From assembly GCA_902790215.1 (NCBI GenBank), contig CADAQX010000008.1, positions 62,001 to 126,000 of the forward strand: 64,000 nucleotides of DNA, read 5' to 3'. The stretch comes from an uncultured Bacteroidota bacterium. Lineage in GTDB: Bacteria > Bacteroidota > Bacteroidia > Bacteroidales > P3. The notes beneath the pieces were generated by a model. The model saw only the letters and a program-made list of their open reading frames with translations. It was not told the origin of the DNA and did no database searches. The position numbers and the translations under genes were made by a program. This document shows, piece by piece, positions 1-9,104 of this stretch (its first letter is position 1; each line of letters opens with the position of its first letter).

Positions 1-158
1 CCATCGAGCAGCATGGAGGCAAAGTGTCGGGCAGCATCAGCGGCAAGACCTCCTACCTCCTTGCCGGGGATAAAATGGGTCCTGAAAAGTTAAAGAAAGC
101 CGAGAAATTAGGTGTTCCAATAATCAGCGAATCAGATTATAACAAAATGATTGTTTGA
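1..158 (+). CDS. ligA: NAD-dependent DNA ligase LigA, C-terminal fragment (BRCT domain)
   Basis: The window opens inside this gene; the reading frame has its first full codon at position 3 and stops with TGA at 156-158. The 51 visible residues resemble the end of the BRCT domain that closes bacterial NAD-dependent DNA ligases: a [18 protein letters not shown] stretch, then a helix rich in Lys and Glu, then [10 protein letters not shown]. In the family this domain helps the ligase, which seals nicks during replication and repair, hold DNA. The catalytic lysine and OB fold lie outside the window. A palindromic repeat begins immediately at the stop codon. Other BRCT proteins are possible, but the spacing and C-terminal position fit LigA best. 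Confidence 0.8.
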   Translation, partial: IEQHGGKVSGSISGKTSYLLAGDKMGPEKLKKAEKLGVPIISESDYNKMIV

Positions 159-229
159 TTGTCTGATTGCTTGATTGTTTGAGTATTTTCACTCAAGCAT
201 TAACACAATCAAGCATTCAAGCATTCATT
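149..229. repeat. Octamer palindromic cassette after ligA
   Basis: The left arm is a run of 8-nt words of the type TGATTGYY, and the right arm is a run of words of the type AATCAAGC. The arms are imperfect reverse complements around an AT-rich loop. The cassette overlaps the ligA stop codon. Closely similar phrases recur at 39932, 43413 and 59500, and inverted at 57796. Confidence 0.85.
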
Positions 230-233
230 TTTT

Positions 234-264
234 TTTCTCAATTAAAAAAAAGTACGTATCTTTG
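234..264 (+). promoter_or_regulatory. Bacteroidetes-type promoter for the GH25-like gene
   Basis: TATCTTTG at 257-264 matches the -7 consensus TAnnTTTG. TTTC at 234-237 lies 19 nt upstream where TTTG is expected, so the -33 match is 3 of 4. The start codon is 54 nt downstream. Confidence 0.6.
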
Positions 265-318
265 CAAACTAAATAGTCCGCATAATATCCACATATCAAT
301 AAGAAAAAACATATCAAC

Positions 319-960
319 ATGCGAAAAATAATACTCACCCTCCTCATGGCATTGCCTTTAATGGCAGCAGCCCAGACCACTGCCCCCATGGGCATATTCG
401 TATCCCAAAAACAGGGCACCATCGACTGGCCCGCAGTCGTTGAGCAAAACGAACTCGAATTCGCCTTCGTCATGGCCACAACAGGCGCCGCCGTCACCGA
501 CGAGCGGTGCGGCACCAACCTCGAGCAGGCTCGCAAAGCCTCAATGCCCGTCACCGCCGTGCACCTCTACGACCGTCACTACTCCGCCCAGGGACAGTTC
601 GACAACTTCCAGGCCGCAGTCAAAGGCCATCACCTCGACCTTGCACCCGTCGTCTATGTAGTGCCCGACAGCCCCTTCGACATCAACATTAAGCGGCTTG
701 ACATGCTGCTGCAGCTCTTCGAGCAGGCCTATGGCCGCAAGCCCCTCATCATGGCCTCGCAGCAAGCCTACCTCAAATACTTCAGCCTCGAGCGCTACGC
801 CTCTTATCATGTCGTCATCGTCTCCAACGGCCTCCGATTCCCCGACACCCGCTACACCGTCTGGCAATACACTGACAAAGAGAAAGTCGCAGGTATCGTC
901 GAATACGTTCCCGGACTCAAACTGCACCCCACCTACACCCTCTCCAATTTTGAATTTTGA
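319..960 (+). CDS. Secreted GH25 lysozyme-like protein, probably catalytically dead
   Basis: 213 residues with a signal peptide (residues 1-18, ending AAAQ). The fold signature of glycoside hydrolase family 25 is visible: a first strand GIFVSQKQGTIDW (25-37), FAFVMATTG (48-56), PVVYVVP (110-116) and VWQYTD (181-186). Active members have GIDVS, a KATEG-type strand and a DxE motif; here the Asp of the first strand is Phe, the Glu of ATEG is Thr, and the acidic DxE pair is absent. I infer loss of muramidase activity and perhaps retention of peptidoglycan binding. The last codons (NFEF) and the stop are supplied by a palindromic heptamer repeat. A barrel protein follows on the same strand. Confidence 0.7.
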   Translation: MRKIILTLLMALPLMAAAQTTAPMGIFVSQKQGTIDWPAVVEQNELEFAFVMATTGAAVTDERCGTNLEQARKASMPVTAVHLYDRHYSAQGQFDNFQAAVKGHHLDLAPVVYVVPDSPFDINIKRLDMLLQLFEQAYGRKPLIMASQQAYLKYFSLERYASYHVVIVSNGLRFPDTRYTVWQYTDKEKVAGIVEYVPGLKLHPTYTLSNFEF

Positions 961-1001
961 ATTTCGAATTTCGAATTTCAAATTTCAAAATTCAAAATTA
1001 A
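946..1001. repeat. Heptamer palindromic cassette spanning a stop codon
   Basis: Successive 7-nt words AATTTTG, AATTTCG, AATTTCA and AAATTCA make a near-perfect palindrome. The cassette begins inside the GH25-like gene, supplies its stop codon, and ends 15 nt before the GTG start of the next gene. Confidence 0.85.
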
Positions 1002-1015
1002 AATACTACCTCAAC

Positions 1016-1744
1016 GTGAAAAAAACACTGCTTGTCATTCTCCTGCTCGCAGCAACGGTTGCACCCTCCTATGCCCAGCTCTTCATGTCGGGCAATATAG
1101 AATACTCCAACCGAAGTTACTCGCGCAGCCAAGGGTTCGACAACACCCAGCCCCAAGGCATGGCATTGGGCGTCACAGTGCAGATGGGTTACCAATTCAG
1201 CGAGACATTCAAAGCCGGCATACAGGCAGGAATATCCAACTCACGCTTCACCTACACCGACGGATTCTACGACCGCGACGCTCTTACGTGGAAACAGTCC
1301 ATAACCAACGACCGTACCCTCATGACTGCCGGAGGCGGCCTGTTCATGCGCATACGCTGTGTCGATGCAGGACGACTCACGTTCCACATGCAGCTCAGCG
1401 GCAACTACGCCTACGGCATGGGTGCCAGCACCGTCGTCGAGCAGCGTGCCAACGAAGACATGCCCAACAAGACACGCACCGACTTTACGCGCAACACATT
1501 GGAAATTAAACTTGTGCCTGTTGCCACTTTCGCCCTGTCGCAGCACTTCGGCATAGATCTCTACGCCGACCTCCTGTCTATAGCATACCGCCATGACAAA
1601 CAAACCAACATGCTGCCCATAGACCTCCTCGTCACATCCCGCTCCGCAGGCGTCGACTATACCCTCTCCACCTCCACCATCGAGGCAGCACTGAAATCAC
1701 GGCAAGCCAGCCTGCTCACCGTCGGACTGTACTACCAGTTCTAA
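1016..1744 (+). CDS. Outer-membrane beta-barrel protein
   Basis: 242 residues if translation starts at the GTG at 1016, which places VKKTLLVILLLAATVAPSYAQ at the N terminus as a classic signal peptide. An in-frame ATG far upstream would run through the preceding gene and its repeat and is not credible. The mature protein alternates polar and hydrophobic residues in strand-sized blocks (GMALGVTVQMGYQF, AGIQAGISNSRFTY, LMTAGGGLFMRIRC) and ends LLTVGLYYQF; a terminal aromatic is typical of outer-membrane barrels recognised by BAM. It resembles small porin-like or PorT-like Bacteroidetes barrels, but I cannot assign a substrate. Probably co-transcribed with the GH25-like gene; a strong terminator follows. 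Confidence 0.65.
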   Translation: MKKTLLVILLLAATVAPSYAQLFMSGNIEYSNRSYSRSQGFDNTQPQGMALGVTVQMGYQFSETFKAGIQAGISNSRFTYTDGFYDRDALTWKQSITNDRTLMTAGGGLFMRIRCVDAGRLTFHMQLSGNYAYGMGASTVVEQRANEDMPNKTRTDFTRNTLEIKLVPVATFALSQHFGIDLYADLLSIAYRHDKQTNMLPIDLLVTSRSAGVDYTLSTSTIEAALKSRQASLLTVGLYYQF

Positions 1745-1784
1745 CACCCCCCTGCCGGCAACCCTATCGGCAAAACATACCAAA

Positions 1785-1841
1785 TGCCAACACAGCACGT
1801 AGTAGCATCGTTTAATATCCGCTGTGTTGGCACTTTTTTTT
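1785..1841 (+). terminator. Rho-independent terminator after the barrel gene
   Basis: TGCCAACACAGC at 1785-1796 pairs perfectly with GCTGTGTTGGCA at 1821-1832 and is followed by C and eight Ts. Confidence 0.85.
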
Positions 1842-1866
1842 CAATCTCAATTCGTCGATGCAACCA

Positions 1867-2110
1867 TCAAGCGTCGTCATTTATTCGATCGTTATTCGAT
1901 CGTTTTCCCTTTTGTTTCCGTTTCACAAAGGGAAAAATGAGGGAAACATATCGAAAAACGATACGACAAAGAACGACGCAACAACGAGCCCGGAAGTCGC
2001 ATAGAAGAACGTTGGGACAAATATGCGACACTTTCGGAATGTTGACGTAAGGTGGCGAAAGGTGGCGTAATCCTTCACAAAATAAAAAGTAACTTCCGCG
2101 CGAAGCGGCA
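1867..2110. repeat. Dispersed ~240-bp element, copy A
   Basis: First of four copies (others at 22757, 39682 and 53071), all in the same orientation. Shared marks are GTCGTCATTTATTCG near the start, a hairpin TTTTCCCTTT / AAAGGGAAAA, the GAAACATATCGAAAAACGAT block, and an end hairpin CCGC-GCGAA-GCGG. The copies carry frame-breaking indels and in-frame stops, so I do not read it as coding. Copy A, like copy D, is followed directly by an AGAGGTAAGA-type hairpin. Confidence 0.85.
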
Positions 2111-2122
2111 GAAAGCAAAGTA

Positions 2123-2240
2123 AGAGGTAAGAGATAAGAACCAGGATTGTATGCCACAGTTTCTGGCTCTTAGTTCTTACCTCTAAACTCGTCACTCAGA
2201 CAATCAAGCACTCAGACAATCAAGCAATCATCAACTTGTC
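2123..2240. repeat. AGAGGTAAGA hairpin plus octamer words
   Basis: 2123-2184 is an inverted repeat (AGAGGTAAGAGATAAGAACC with its near complement). It is nearly the same as 53329-53393 downstream of copy D. 2195-2236 holds tandem octamers of the AGACAATCAAGC type, a right arm without a matching left arm. Confidence 0.75.
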
Positions 2241-2295
2241 AACGGACAACGATGACGGAAAAAAGGGATGAAATTTATCAATTATTGGTTTTAAT

Positions 2296-2326
2296 TTTGT
2301 GTTATATGTTTTTTTTTGTATTTTTG
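2296..2326 (+). promoter_or_regulatory. Promoter that fixes the start of the giant adhesin
   Basis: TTTG (2296-2299), a 19-nt spacer and TATTTTTG (2319-2326) match the Bacteroidetes consensus exactly. Transcription should start near 2333, so the in-frame ATG at 2252 is upstream of the transcript and the ATG at 2351 or 2360 is the likely start. Confidence 0.8.
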
Positions 2327-2350
2327 CAGAATATAAATATTATCAATATT

Positions 2351-5300
2351 ATGGGAAATATGCTGCGTAAAACTATCACTTTCATATTGTTATGTCTTTC
2401 ATGCACGGTCGCCGGCGCCCAAGCGGTTTTTACTATGTCCAACGGCGACACGATTTTTGTGAATGTCTGTGACAATCCCTCGGGAACCATCTGTGACGAC
2501 GGCGGGTTGTCTGATTCTTATTCAAATAACTTCTCGGGATATGTGGTTCTGACGGCCACTCCGGGTGTGGACATCACGATTTCGGGGTCGTATCATACGG
2601 AGAGTTGCTGCGACAGGCTGCGTTTCTACGACGGCCACGGCACATACAGCTCTACGCTGCTGGGTGAAGTCAGGGGCTCGGGAGCGTTGAGTTTCACTGC
2701 CTCCTCGGGTGTGATGACTATCCATTTCAGCACGGACTATTCGGTGACGTATGAGGGTTTTGAACTGACGTATTCGATTTCGGGTGTGAGCTCGGTCTGT
2801 TCCAATCTGCCAAGCAATCTTGTTGTCAGCGGGGTTACGCAGTCTTCGGCTCATGTGAGCTGGTCGGCCCCGAACAGTAGCGGCCCCTTTGTCATTTCGC
2901 TCAGTGGAGGCACGCCCGTCACGGTAAACGGCAACAGCTATACTTTCAATAGTCTTTCTCCCGGCTCGGTGTACAATCTGGTGTTGAGCAGTGTGGCCGA
3001 CAGTGCGTCGCATTGCTGCAGGGTGAAGAAGGTGTTCCGCACTTCGTGTAATATCATCACTCACAACGACCTTCCATATCACTATGGTTTTGAGGATGCC
3101 ACGGGTTCGGGTACTGGCGCGTCGATTGACACGTGCTGGACGAGGATTTCGAACAGTGCCTTGTCTGCCCCCAGTCCCACTTCGGCCGACGCCAACACGG
3201 GCAGCTACAGCATGAACCTGGTGTCGAGTTCGGGCGTGATGAGGTCTTTCCTTGTGATGCCTGAATATGTCGACACGATAAGTGTGCTGTGTGTGCGGTT
3301 TGCCATGTGCAACCGGTCGTCCGGCGGCGAGGCAAAGGTGGATGTAGGGGTAATGACCGACCCCTTCGACACAAGCACTTTTGTAAAGGTTGAGTCGGTG
3401 AGGAATCCGGGCAACGAGTTTGTCTCGAAGATGGTTTCGTTGCTGAACTATATGGGCAGCGGCCGTTACGTGGCGTTCAGGGTGCGCGGGGGCGCGAGCG
3501 ACATTCTGCTGGACGATGTTGTGCTGGAGCGGATTTCGAACTGCTCCTCGGTCAACAATTTGCATATCGAGAATGTCTCGTCGACTAGCCTTGCCGTTTC
3601 GTGGTTGGTTTTGTCGCAGGGCACGAATACGACGGTGGGGTACGAGGTGGCGGCAGTCCCCATGGGAGGAGGCGCGACGGTGAACACGACGGTGTCGCGC
3701 AGTCCGGCCATTGTGACGGGTTTGGAGCCCAATACCACTTACAGGGTAAGGGTCAGGGCTCTCTGCACCAACAACAATTACGGCAACTGGGATTCGGTGG
3801 ATGTGACGACGAGGTGTCAGGGTTTCCACTTTTCGTCGCCTTCGGGCACGGGTACGGAGAATGTGACGGGTGTGCCGGTGAACTCGGCCTGGGGCAACAC
3901 GGTGTGCCAAAGCATCTACACGGCTGCAGAGCTGAGGTCTATGGGCATGTCGGCGGGTCCCATCTCTTCCATCCAGTACACTTGGACGATGAGCAACAAC
4001 TACGACAAGACGTTTGACATCTATATGGGCGCGACGAGCCAAAGCAGCTACAGCGGGTATGCGACGTTCTTGACTGCCGGCACGCATGTGTATTCCGGCA
4101 ACCACCCCATCGGCACCAATGGTCCAATACAGTACGCTCTTTCCACTCCGTTCGTGTGGGACGGCGTGAGCAACCTCGTGGTGACGACGATTATGAACCA
4201 GCCCGTGGGCGCCACCCATTATTCGTCGGGTTTTAACGGTTTGTCGACTTATTGCAACACCAACCGCACGGCCTACACCTATCGCGACGCGAGTGCCTAC
4301 AGTTGGTCGGACCTGCCCAGCCTGACGGGCAATGGCACAAGCTACAGACCCAACATCGTCATGTCGACGTGCGATACGAACACGACCCATTGCATTGGTC
4401 CCATGTTAGTGGTGGATTCCATTGGGTTCAACGATGCCTTTGTGTCGTGGGCTCCGGGCAATACTGAGACGGAGTGGGAGGTGGCCTATCGCCTTGCCTC
4501 GAGTGCTTCGTGGACGGTTGTCGCCACCCACTACACGGGGACCACTTTCCACTTTACCGGCCTTGCCCGCAGCACGGAGTACGTGTTCCGGATCACCTCG
4601 CAGTGCGGCACTGCCACGGCCCCCAGCACCATCCAAACAATGACGCGCTGCCGGCAGACCACGTTCAACTATGACGACCTGTATGCCGACAATGTCGTGT
4701 GCCGTTCGGGAGGCTACAGCAACCCCGACATGACGGTGGGTGTGGTGGACTTTGGCAACCAGAGCAATCTTTCGCGACATACGGTCCACAACGACAGGAG
4801 CGAAACGGATCCCTATACGGGTAACCAGCTGTACACTGTGCCTGAGGGCTACTGCACATCCGTTCGTCTCGGCAACAGCAGCACTGGCTCGCAGGCCGAG
4901 AGCATCACCTATACCTTCAATGTCGATACCGCCGACTATGACATGCTTCTGCTCAAGTATGCCGCCGTGCTGGAAGACCCCAACCACAGCCCGGAAGAAC
5001 AGCCCCGCTTCACTTTCCTCATCACCGATGTGAACGGCGACACCATCAGCCCCTGCTACAATGCCGATTTTATCGCCAATGCCAACCTGGGTTGGAACAC
5101 GGGTACGAGCTATGACCTGTTGTGGAAAGACTGGACCACCGTGGGAGTCGACCTGTCGCCCATGCACGGCCAGGTTATCCGCATCAAGCTCACCTCCTAC
5201 GACTGCGACCAGGGCGGTCATTTCGGCTATGCCTACTTTGTCATAGACCTTGACAACAAAGCCTTGCGCTCCAACAGCTGCAACGCAACCGAGAATACGT

Positions 5301-8300
5301 TCTTTGCCCCTTCGGGCTTTGCCTACAGCTGGTATGGCAGCCAAGACCCCGGCACAATACTCTCCACGGTCGATTCGCTGCATGTCACCTCGGAGGGCAC
5401 CTACTATTGCGACCTCTCTTTTGTCGGCGCGCCCAACGACGATGCCCACAGCAACTGTTTCTTCACAATGATGGCACACTCCGGTGTGCGCTATCCCTAT
5501 GCCCGGTTCACGCCGGTGCTGATTGACACGGCTTCGTGCCGCTACTCCTGGATGCGCATGGTGAACCAGAGCATTGTCACCCGCGACAGCGCCCACCTCG
5601 ACTCCATGGCCAACGGCTGCGAGAGCTATCTGTGGGAGTTTGACGACGGCAGCACATCGGGCGATGTCAATCCCCGCCACGCCTTCACCCCCGGCCTGCA
5701 TACGGTCACCCTTTATGCCATGCTGGCCGACGGACAGTGCGCCGACACAGTCACCCATACATTCCTCATTGAGTCGCCCTGCATGCGGAGCGACACGGTC
5801 AACGTCACCCTGTGCGAAGGCGATGTGTACCATGTATTTGACACGGCACTTGCCATGCCGGGAGAATATCTGCTCGACAGTATCGGTGCCGACGACAGCC
5901 TCTTTCTCCGCACGGTTTTCCTTTCCGTCAATCCCCGATCCTTTGACACCGTGGTGCAGACGGTCTGCGGCGGCTACCTATGGCCGCAGTCGGGCACACG
6001 CTACACCCTTACCGGCCACTATAACGACACCCTTGTCAACAGCGTTGGGTGCGACAGTATTGTAACCCTCGACCTCACGGTTTATCCTGTCTATGACACC
6101 AATATCTATGACACCGTGTGCCAGACCGCCCTTGATGCCGGCTATCCTTGGGGCGGCACTGTCATCCATGCAGCTGACATCCCCACAGGTGTCTTGACCG
6201 ACAACCTGCACACCTCCTCGCCACTGCTGTGCGACAGCGTGGTGACGCTCCATCTGGACATCCTGCCTGTGGTGTATGGCGACACTTTTGCTGTGGCGTG
6301 CGACAGTTTTGCCTGGTATGGCACGGTTTATAACAACGGTTCCACCATTACCGACACCCTGTTGTCCCACTACACATCCCCGTCGGGATGCGACAGCGCG
6401 GTGGTGCTGCACCTCTCGCTACGCAGCAGTACACAGTTCACCTATTTCGACACCTGCAGCGAGAACGGCCTGCCACGTTATTTCCACGGCATCACGGTTT
6501 ATGGCGACACGGTTGCCACCGTTGTAGAGACCAATGCTGCAGGCTGCGACAGCATCATCACCTATCACCTGACGGTGCTGGGCAACAGCCATGCCGTGTT
6601 CGACACCACCCTTTGCGAAAACCAGCTGCCCATACAGTGGTTCCACCGTATATTCACCGAACCCGGTACGCAGCTCGACACCATATCGAACCACCTTGGC
6701 GCCGACAGTACCCTGACCCTCACGCTGCATACAATCCCAGTCTCGGCCGATACGGTGGTTGCGGCCGTGTGCCCCGGCCAGACTTACACCTTCGAGGGTG
6801 TGGCCTACTCCGACAGCGGCTTCTACACCCATACGCTGCTGTCGTCGCAGGGCTGCGACAGCCTCAGAACACTGCACCTCGGCATCAATTCCGTTTCCTT
6901 TGGCGACACCTTCGCCATCGCCTGCGACACCTTCACGTGGCACGACAGTGTTTACACCGCCTCAACTTTCAACTCTCAATTTTCAACTTTCAACTCCCAA
7001 GGCTGCGACAGCATTGTCACGCTGCATCTGACCATCAACAACAGCACTACTGCCACAGAGACGGTTACCGTCTGCGACAGCTATACTTGGCATGGCACCA
7101 CCTACACCGCCTCCACTCTCAATTCTCAATTCTCAACTCTCAATTCTGTGGGGTGCGACAGTATTGTCACGTTGCATCTGACTGTAAACTACAGCACTTC
7201 TTCCATTGAAACAGACACCGCCTGCAACTCCTACACTTGGCACGACAGTACCTACACCGCCTCCACTCTCAATTCTCAATACTCCACTCTCAATTCAGCA
7301 GGCTGCGACAGCACCGTCACGCTGCATCTCACGGTCTTCTATAATAGTATCTCCAGCGTATATGACACCATCGTTGAAAACAATGCCTCCACTTGGCAGT
7401 ATCATGGCATAGCAGTGGCGCACGACACTGCCGGCATGCAGGTTGTCATTCCCGACCACCATGGTTGCGACAGCATTATCAGCTATAACCTCCATGTTTG
7501 GCCCAACGCTGCCTATAGCTATGACACCAGTATCTGCGCCAATGCTGTTGGCTCGTTCAACTGGCACGGCCAGCCTTATGCCGACACCCTCCACTGGCAG
7601 CTGCCCACGGTGCATGGAGCCGACAGCCATGTAACCATTGCAGTGCATCTGCTGCCGGTTTATAATATCGACATCTACGATACGCTTTGTCGCAATGTTC
7701 TTGAGGATGGCTACGCTTGGGGCGACACCGTTATCCACTATGACAATGTTGACACGGTTGCTCACATTCGCTATCTGCTCACCCAGTCGGGTTGCGACAG
7801 TACGGTTACCCTTCACCTGGTCATCCACCCTGACTATAACCTTCCGTTCTATGACACGGTATATTATGGCGATACGGTCTTCTTCGAGGGGATGGTCTGC
7901 ACCGAGCCGGGCGTGTATGTCAACCGCCATGAGACGGCCGAGGGCTGCGATTCGCTCCACACGCTCTATCTTGCCGGCCGCAATATGGTTGCCGTCTCCC
8001 GCACCGACACTATCTGCCAGGGCGACACGCTCTTCTTTGGGCACCACGTCATTACGGGTTCGGGTACCTATACTGACACGATTGTCTCGGGCGACTTCAC
8101 TATTGCCGACACGCTGCTCACGCTCTCGGTGGTGGAAGTTCCTTATCCCGTAGTTGGCTTCGACACGGCTGTGGTTTGTGGCAGCGATGCCCATTACACG
8201 GTCACGGCTGTCACCGATGCGCCTTACCTGCGGTGGAGTTCCTCGCCTCGCGACCCGTCACTTGACGGGCAGGAGAATGCCTCGGTTATCCGGGTCAGCC

Positions 8301-8926
8301 CGGCAGTCCCCACGCTCTACACCCTTGAGGCCGACTACCGCAGCCGTCCCCAGTGCCGTGTGTCGGACACTCTCCGCATTGCGCCTGTCGACAATATCGC
8401 CGCTGTCATCGAGATAAGGCCTCCATTCATCACCCTTGACGACCGCAGCCTTACGGCCTATAACCGCAGCCAGGGCCACTATACGGCCTACAGATGGTAT
8501 GTCCTGTATGACGAGAATGCGCCCATCGCCGTTGACGAGGCCGTCCTTTCGCTCACGGTCCCTCACTCTGTCGACAGTGTTGCTATCGCCCTCTCGGTGG
8601 CGAACTTCCACTGCGCCGACACCGACACGGTGAATATTGACATTCTCCACTCTGGCATTCTTTTCCCCAATGTCTTTACCCCGTCGAAGGAGACGAACAA
8701 CATCTTCCGCTGTATGTCGACGAATGTGCGTAACTTTGAACTGTGGATCTACGACCGCCGGGGTGCGCTTTTGTTCCACACTACCGATATTAACGAGGGT
8801 TGGGACGGCACCGTGGACGGACGCCCCTGCAGGCAGGAGACCTATGTCTTCCGCTGCCGCTACAGCAACGAGGAAGTCCCCGACGGCTACCAGTCCTACA
8901 CCGGCACCGTGACGCTGATACGATAA
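2351..8926 (+). CDS. Giant T9SS-secreted adhesin with CUB-like, Fn3, PKD and GCDS repeats
   Basis: About 2191 residues. A signal peptide (MLRKTITFILLCLSCTVAGA) is followed by a CUB-like domain (about 44-145), an Fn3 domain (about 150-235), a cleaved-adhesin-like jelly roll (about 240-395), further Fn3 and jelly-roll units to about 1050, and a PKD domain near 1060-1140 (YLWEFDDGS). Between about 1156 and 1916 lie some thirteen modules, each carrying a motif of the type GCDSIVTLHLTV. The last ~100 residues are a gliding-motility-type C-terminal domain (FPNVFTPSKETNN, ELWIYDRRG, WDGTVDGRPC, TGTVTLIR), the sorting signal of T9SS type B cargo. It is therefore expected to cross the outer membrane through the T9SS. 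Three consecutive modules (about residues 1538-1650) contain heptamer-repeat linkers. Ligand unknown. Convergent with the M16 peptidase gene. Confidence 0.85.
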   Translation: MGNMLRKTITFILLCLSCTVAGAQAVFTMSNGDTIFVNVCDNPSGTICDDGGLSDSYSNNFSGYVVLTATPGVDITISGSYHTESCCDRLRFYDGHGTYSSTLLGEVRGSGALSFTASSGVMTIHFSTDYSVTYEGFELTYSISGVSSVCSNLPSNLVVSGVTQSSAHVSWSAPNSSGPFVISLSGGTPVTVNGNSYTFNSLSPGSVYNLVLSSVADSASHCCRVKKVFRTSCNIITHNDLPYHYGFEDATGSGTGASIDTCWTRISNSALSAPSPTSADANTGSYSMNLVSSSGVMRSFLVMPEYVDTISVLCVRFAMCNRSSGGEAKVDVGVMTDPFDTSTFVKVESVRNPGNEFVSKMVSLLNYMGSGRYVAFRVRGGASDILLDDVVLERISNCSSVNNLHIENVSSTSLAVSWLVLSQGTNTTVGYEVAAVPMGGGATVNTTVSRSPAIVTGLEPNTTYRVRVRALCTNNNYGNWDSVDVTTRCQGFHFSSPSGTGTENVTGVPVNSAWGNTVCQSIYTAAELRSMGMSAGPISSIQYTWTMSNNYDKTFDIYMGATSQSSYSGYATFLTAGTHVYSGNHPIGTNGPIQYALSTPFVWDGVSNLVVTTIMNQPVGATHYSSGFNGLSTYCNTNRTAYTYRDASAYSWSDLPSLTGNGTSYRPNIVMSTCDTNTTHCIGPMLVVDSIGFNDAFVSWAPGNTETEWEVAYRLASSASWTVVATHYTGTTFHFTGLARSTEYVFRITSQCGTATAPSTIQTMTRCRQTTFNYDDLYADNVVCRSGGYSNPDMTVGVVDFGNQSNLSRHTVHNDRSETDPYTGNQLYTVPEGYCTSVRLGNSSTGSQAESITYTFNVDTADYDMLLLKYAAVLEDPNHSPEEQPRFTFLITDVNGDTISPCYNADFIANANLGWNTGTSYDLLWKDWTTVGVDLSPMHGQVIRIKLTSYDCDQGGHFGYAYFVIDLDNKALRSNSCNATENTFFAPSGFAYSWYGSQDPGTILSTVDSLHVTSEGTYYCDLSFVGAPNDDAHSNCFFTMMAHSGVRYPYARFTPVLIDTASCRYSWMRMVNQSIVTRDSAHLDSMANGCESYLWEFDDGSTSGDVNPRHAFTPGLHTVTLYAMLADGQCADTVTHTFLIESPCMRSDTVNVTLCEGDVYHVFDTALAMPGEYLLDSIGADDSLFLRTVFLSVNPRSFDTVVQTVCGGYLWPQSGTRYTLTGHYNDTLVNSVGCDSIVTLDLTVYPVYDTNIYDTVCQTALDAGYPWGGTVIHAADIPTGVLTDNLHTSSPLLCDSVVTLHLDILPVVYGDTFAVACDSFAWYGTVYNNGSTITDTLLSHYTSPSGCDSAVVLHLSLRSSTQFTYFDTCSENGLPRYFHGITVYGDTVATVVETNAAGCDSIITYHLTVLGNSHAVFDTTLCENQLPIQWFHRIFTEPGTQLDTISNHLGADSTLTLTLHTIPVSADTVVAAVCPGQTYTFEGVAYSDSGFYTHTLLSSQGCDSLRTLHLGINSVSFGDTFAIACDTFTWHDSVYTASTFNSQFSTFNSQGCDSIVTLHLTINNSTTATETVTVCDSYTWHGTTYTASTLNSQFSTLNSVGCDSIVTLHLTVNYSTSSIETDTACNSYTWHDSTYTASTLNSQYSTLNSAGCDSTVTLHLTVFYNSISSVYDTIVENNASTWQYHGIAVAHDTAGMQVVIPDHHGCDSIISYNLHVWPNAAYSYDTSICANAVGSFNWHGQPYADTLHWQLPTVHGADSHVTIAVHLLPVYNIDIYDTLCRNVLEDGYAWGDTVIHYDNVDTVAHIRYLLTQSGCDSTVTLHLVIHPDYNLPFYDTVYYGDTVFFEGMVCTEPGVYVNRHETAEGCDSLHTLYLAGRNMVAVSRTDTICQGDTLFFGHHVITGSGTYTDTIVSGDFTIADTLLTLSVVEVPYPVVGFDTAVVCGSDAHYTVTAVTDAPYLRWSSSPRDPSLDGQENASVIRVSPAVPTLYTLEADYRSRPQCRVSDTLRIAPVDNIAAVIEIRPPFITLDDRSLTAYNRSQGHYTAYRWYVLYDENAPIAVDEAVLSLTVPHSVDSVAIALSVANFHCADTDTVNIDILHSGILFPNVFTPSKETNNIFRCMSTNVRNFELWIYDRRGALLFHTTDINEGWDGTVDGRPCRQETYVFRCRYSNEEVPDGYQSYTGTVTLIR
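6963..7298 (+). repeat. Heptamer words inside three adhesin modules
   Basis: Runs of 7-nt words (TCAACTC, TCAATTC, TCAACTT) at 6963-7000, 7111-7147 and 7261-7298 recur every ~150 nt. They encode STFNSQFSTFNSQ, STLNSQFSTLNS and STLNSQYSTLNS between a YTA motif and GCDS. In neighbouring modules the same slot holds ordinary sequence. Confidence 0.8.
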
Positions 8927-9104
8927 GAATTGAAAATTGAAAATGAAATATTGCTTGAATGTGTTTTGTTGATATGTTGATATGTTGATATGTTGATATG
9001 ATGCGAGCTGTATAAACTTATCAACTTATCAACGGACAACGTATTTACACAATCAAGCAATCATGTTTCAACTTTCAACTCTCAACTTTCAACTCTCAAA
9101 AGCG
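8927..9104. repeat. Octamer/heptamer cassette between convergent genes
   Basis: Four tandem TGTTGATA words are followed, after a short loop, by two ACTTATCA words that nearly complement them. These are flanked by TTGAAAA words on the left and heptamers of the CTCAACT type on the right. The right end runs into the 3' end of the M16 peptidase gene. No ordinary GC-rich terminator is seen here, so the cassette may end transcription from both sides. Confidence 0.7.

Noticed and set aside
698-1015. Upstream start of the barrel gene at 698
   Set aside because: It would read through the GH25-like gene and a palindromic cassette; the GTG at 1016 gives a proper signal peptide.
1867-2157. Minus-strand ORFs through copies A, B and D (for example 1867-2157, 22813-23088 and 53071-53316)
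   Set aside because: They share only the DNA repeat; indels move them into different frames. No promoter or consistent start.
2252-2350. Upstream start of the giant adhesin at 2252
   Set aside because: A consensus promoter lies downstream of it, and the signal peptide fits the ATG at 2351 or 2360.
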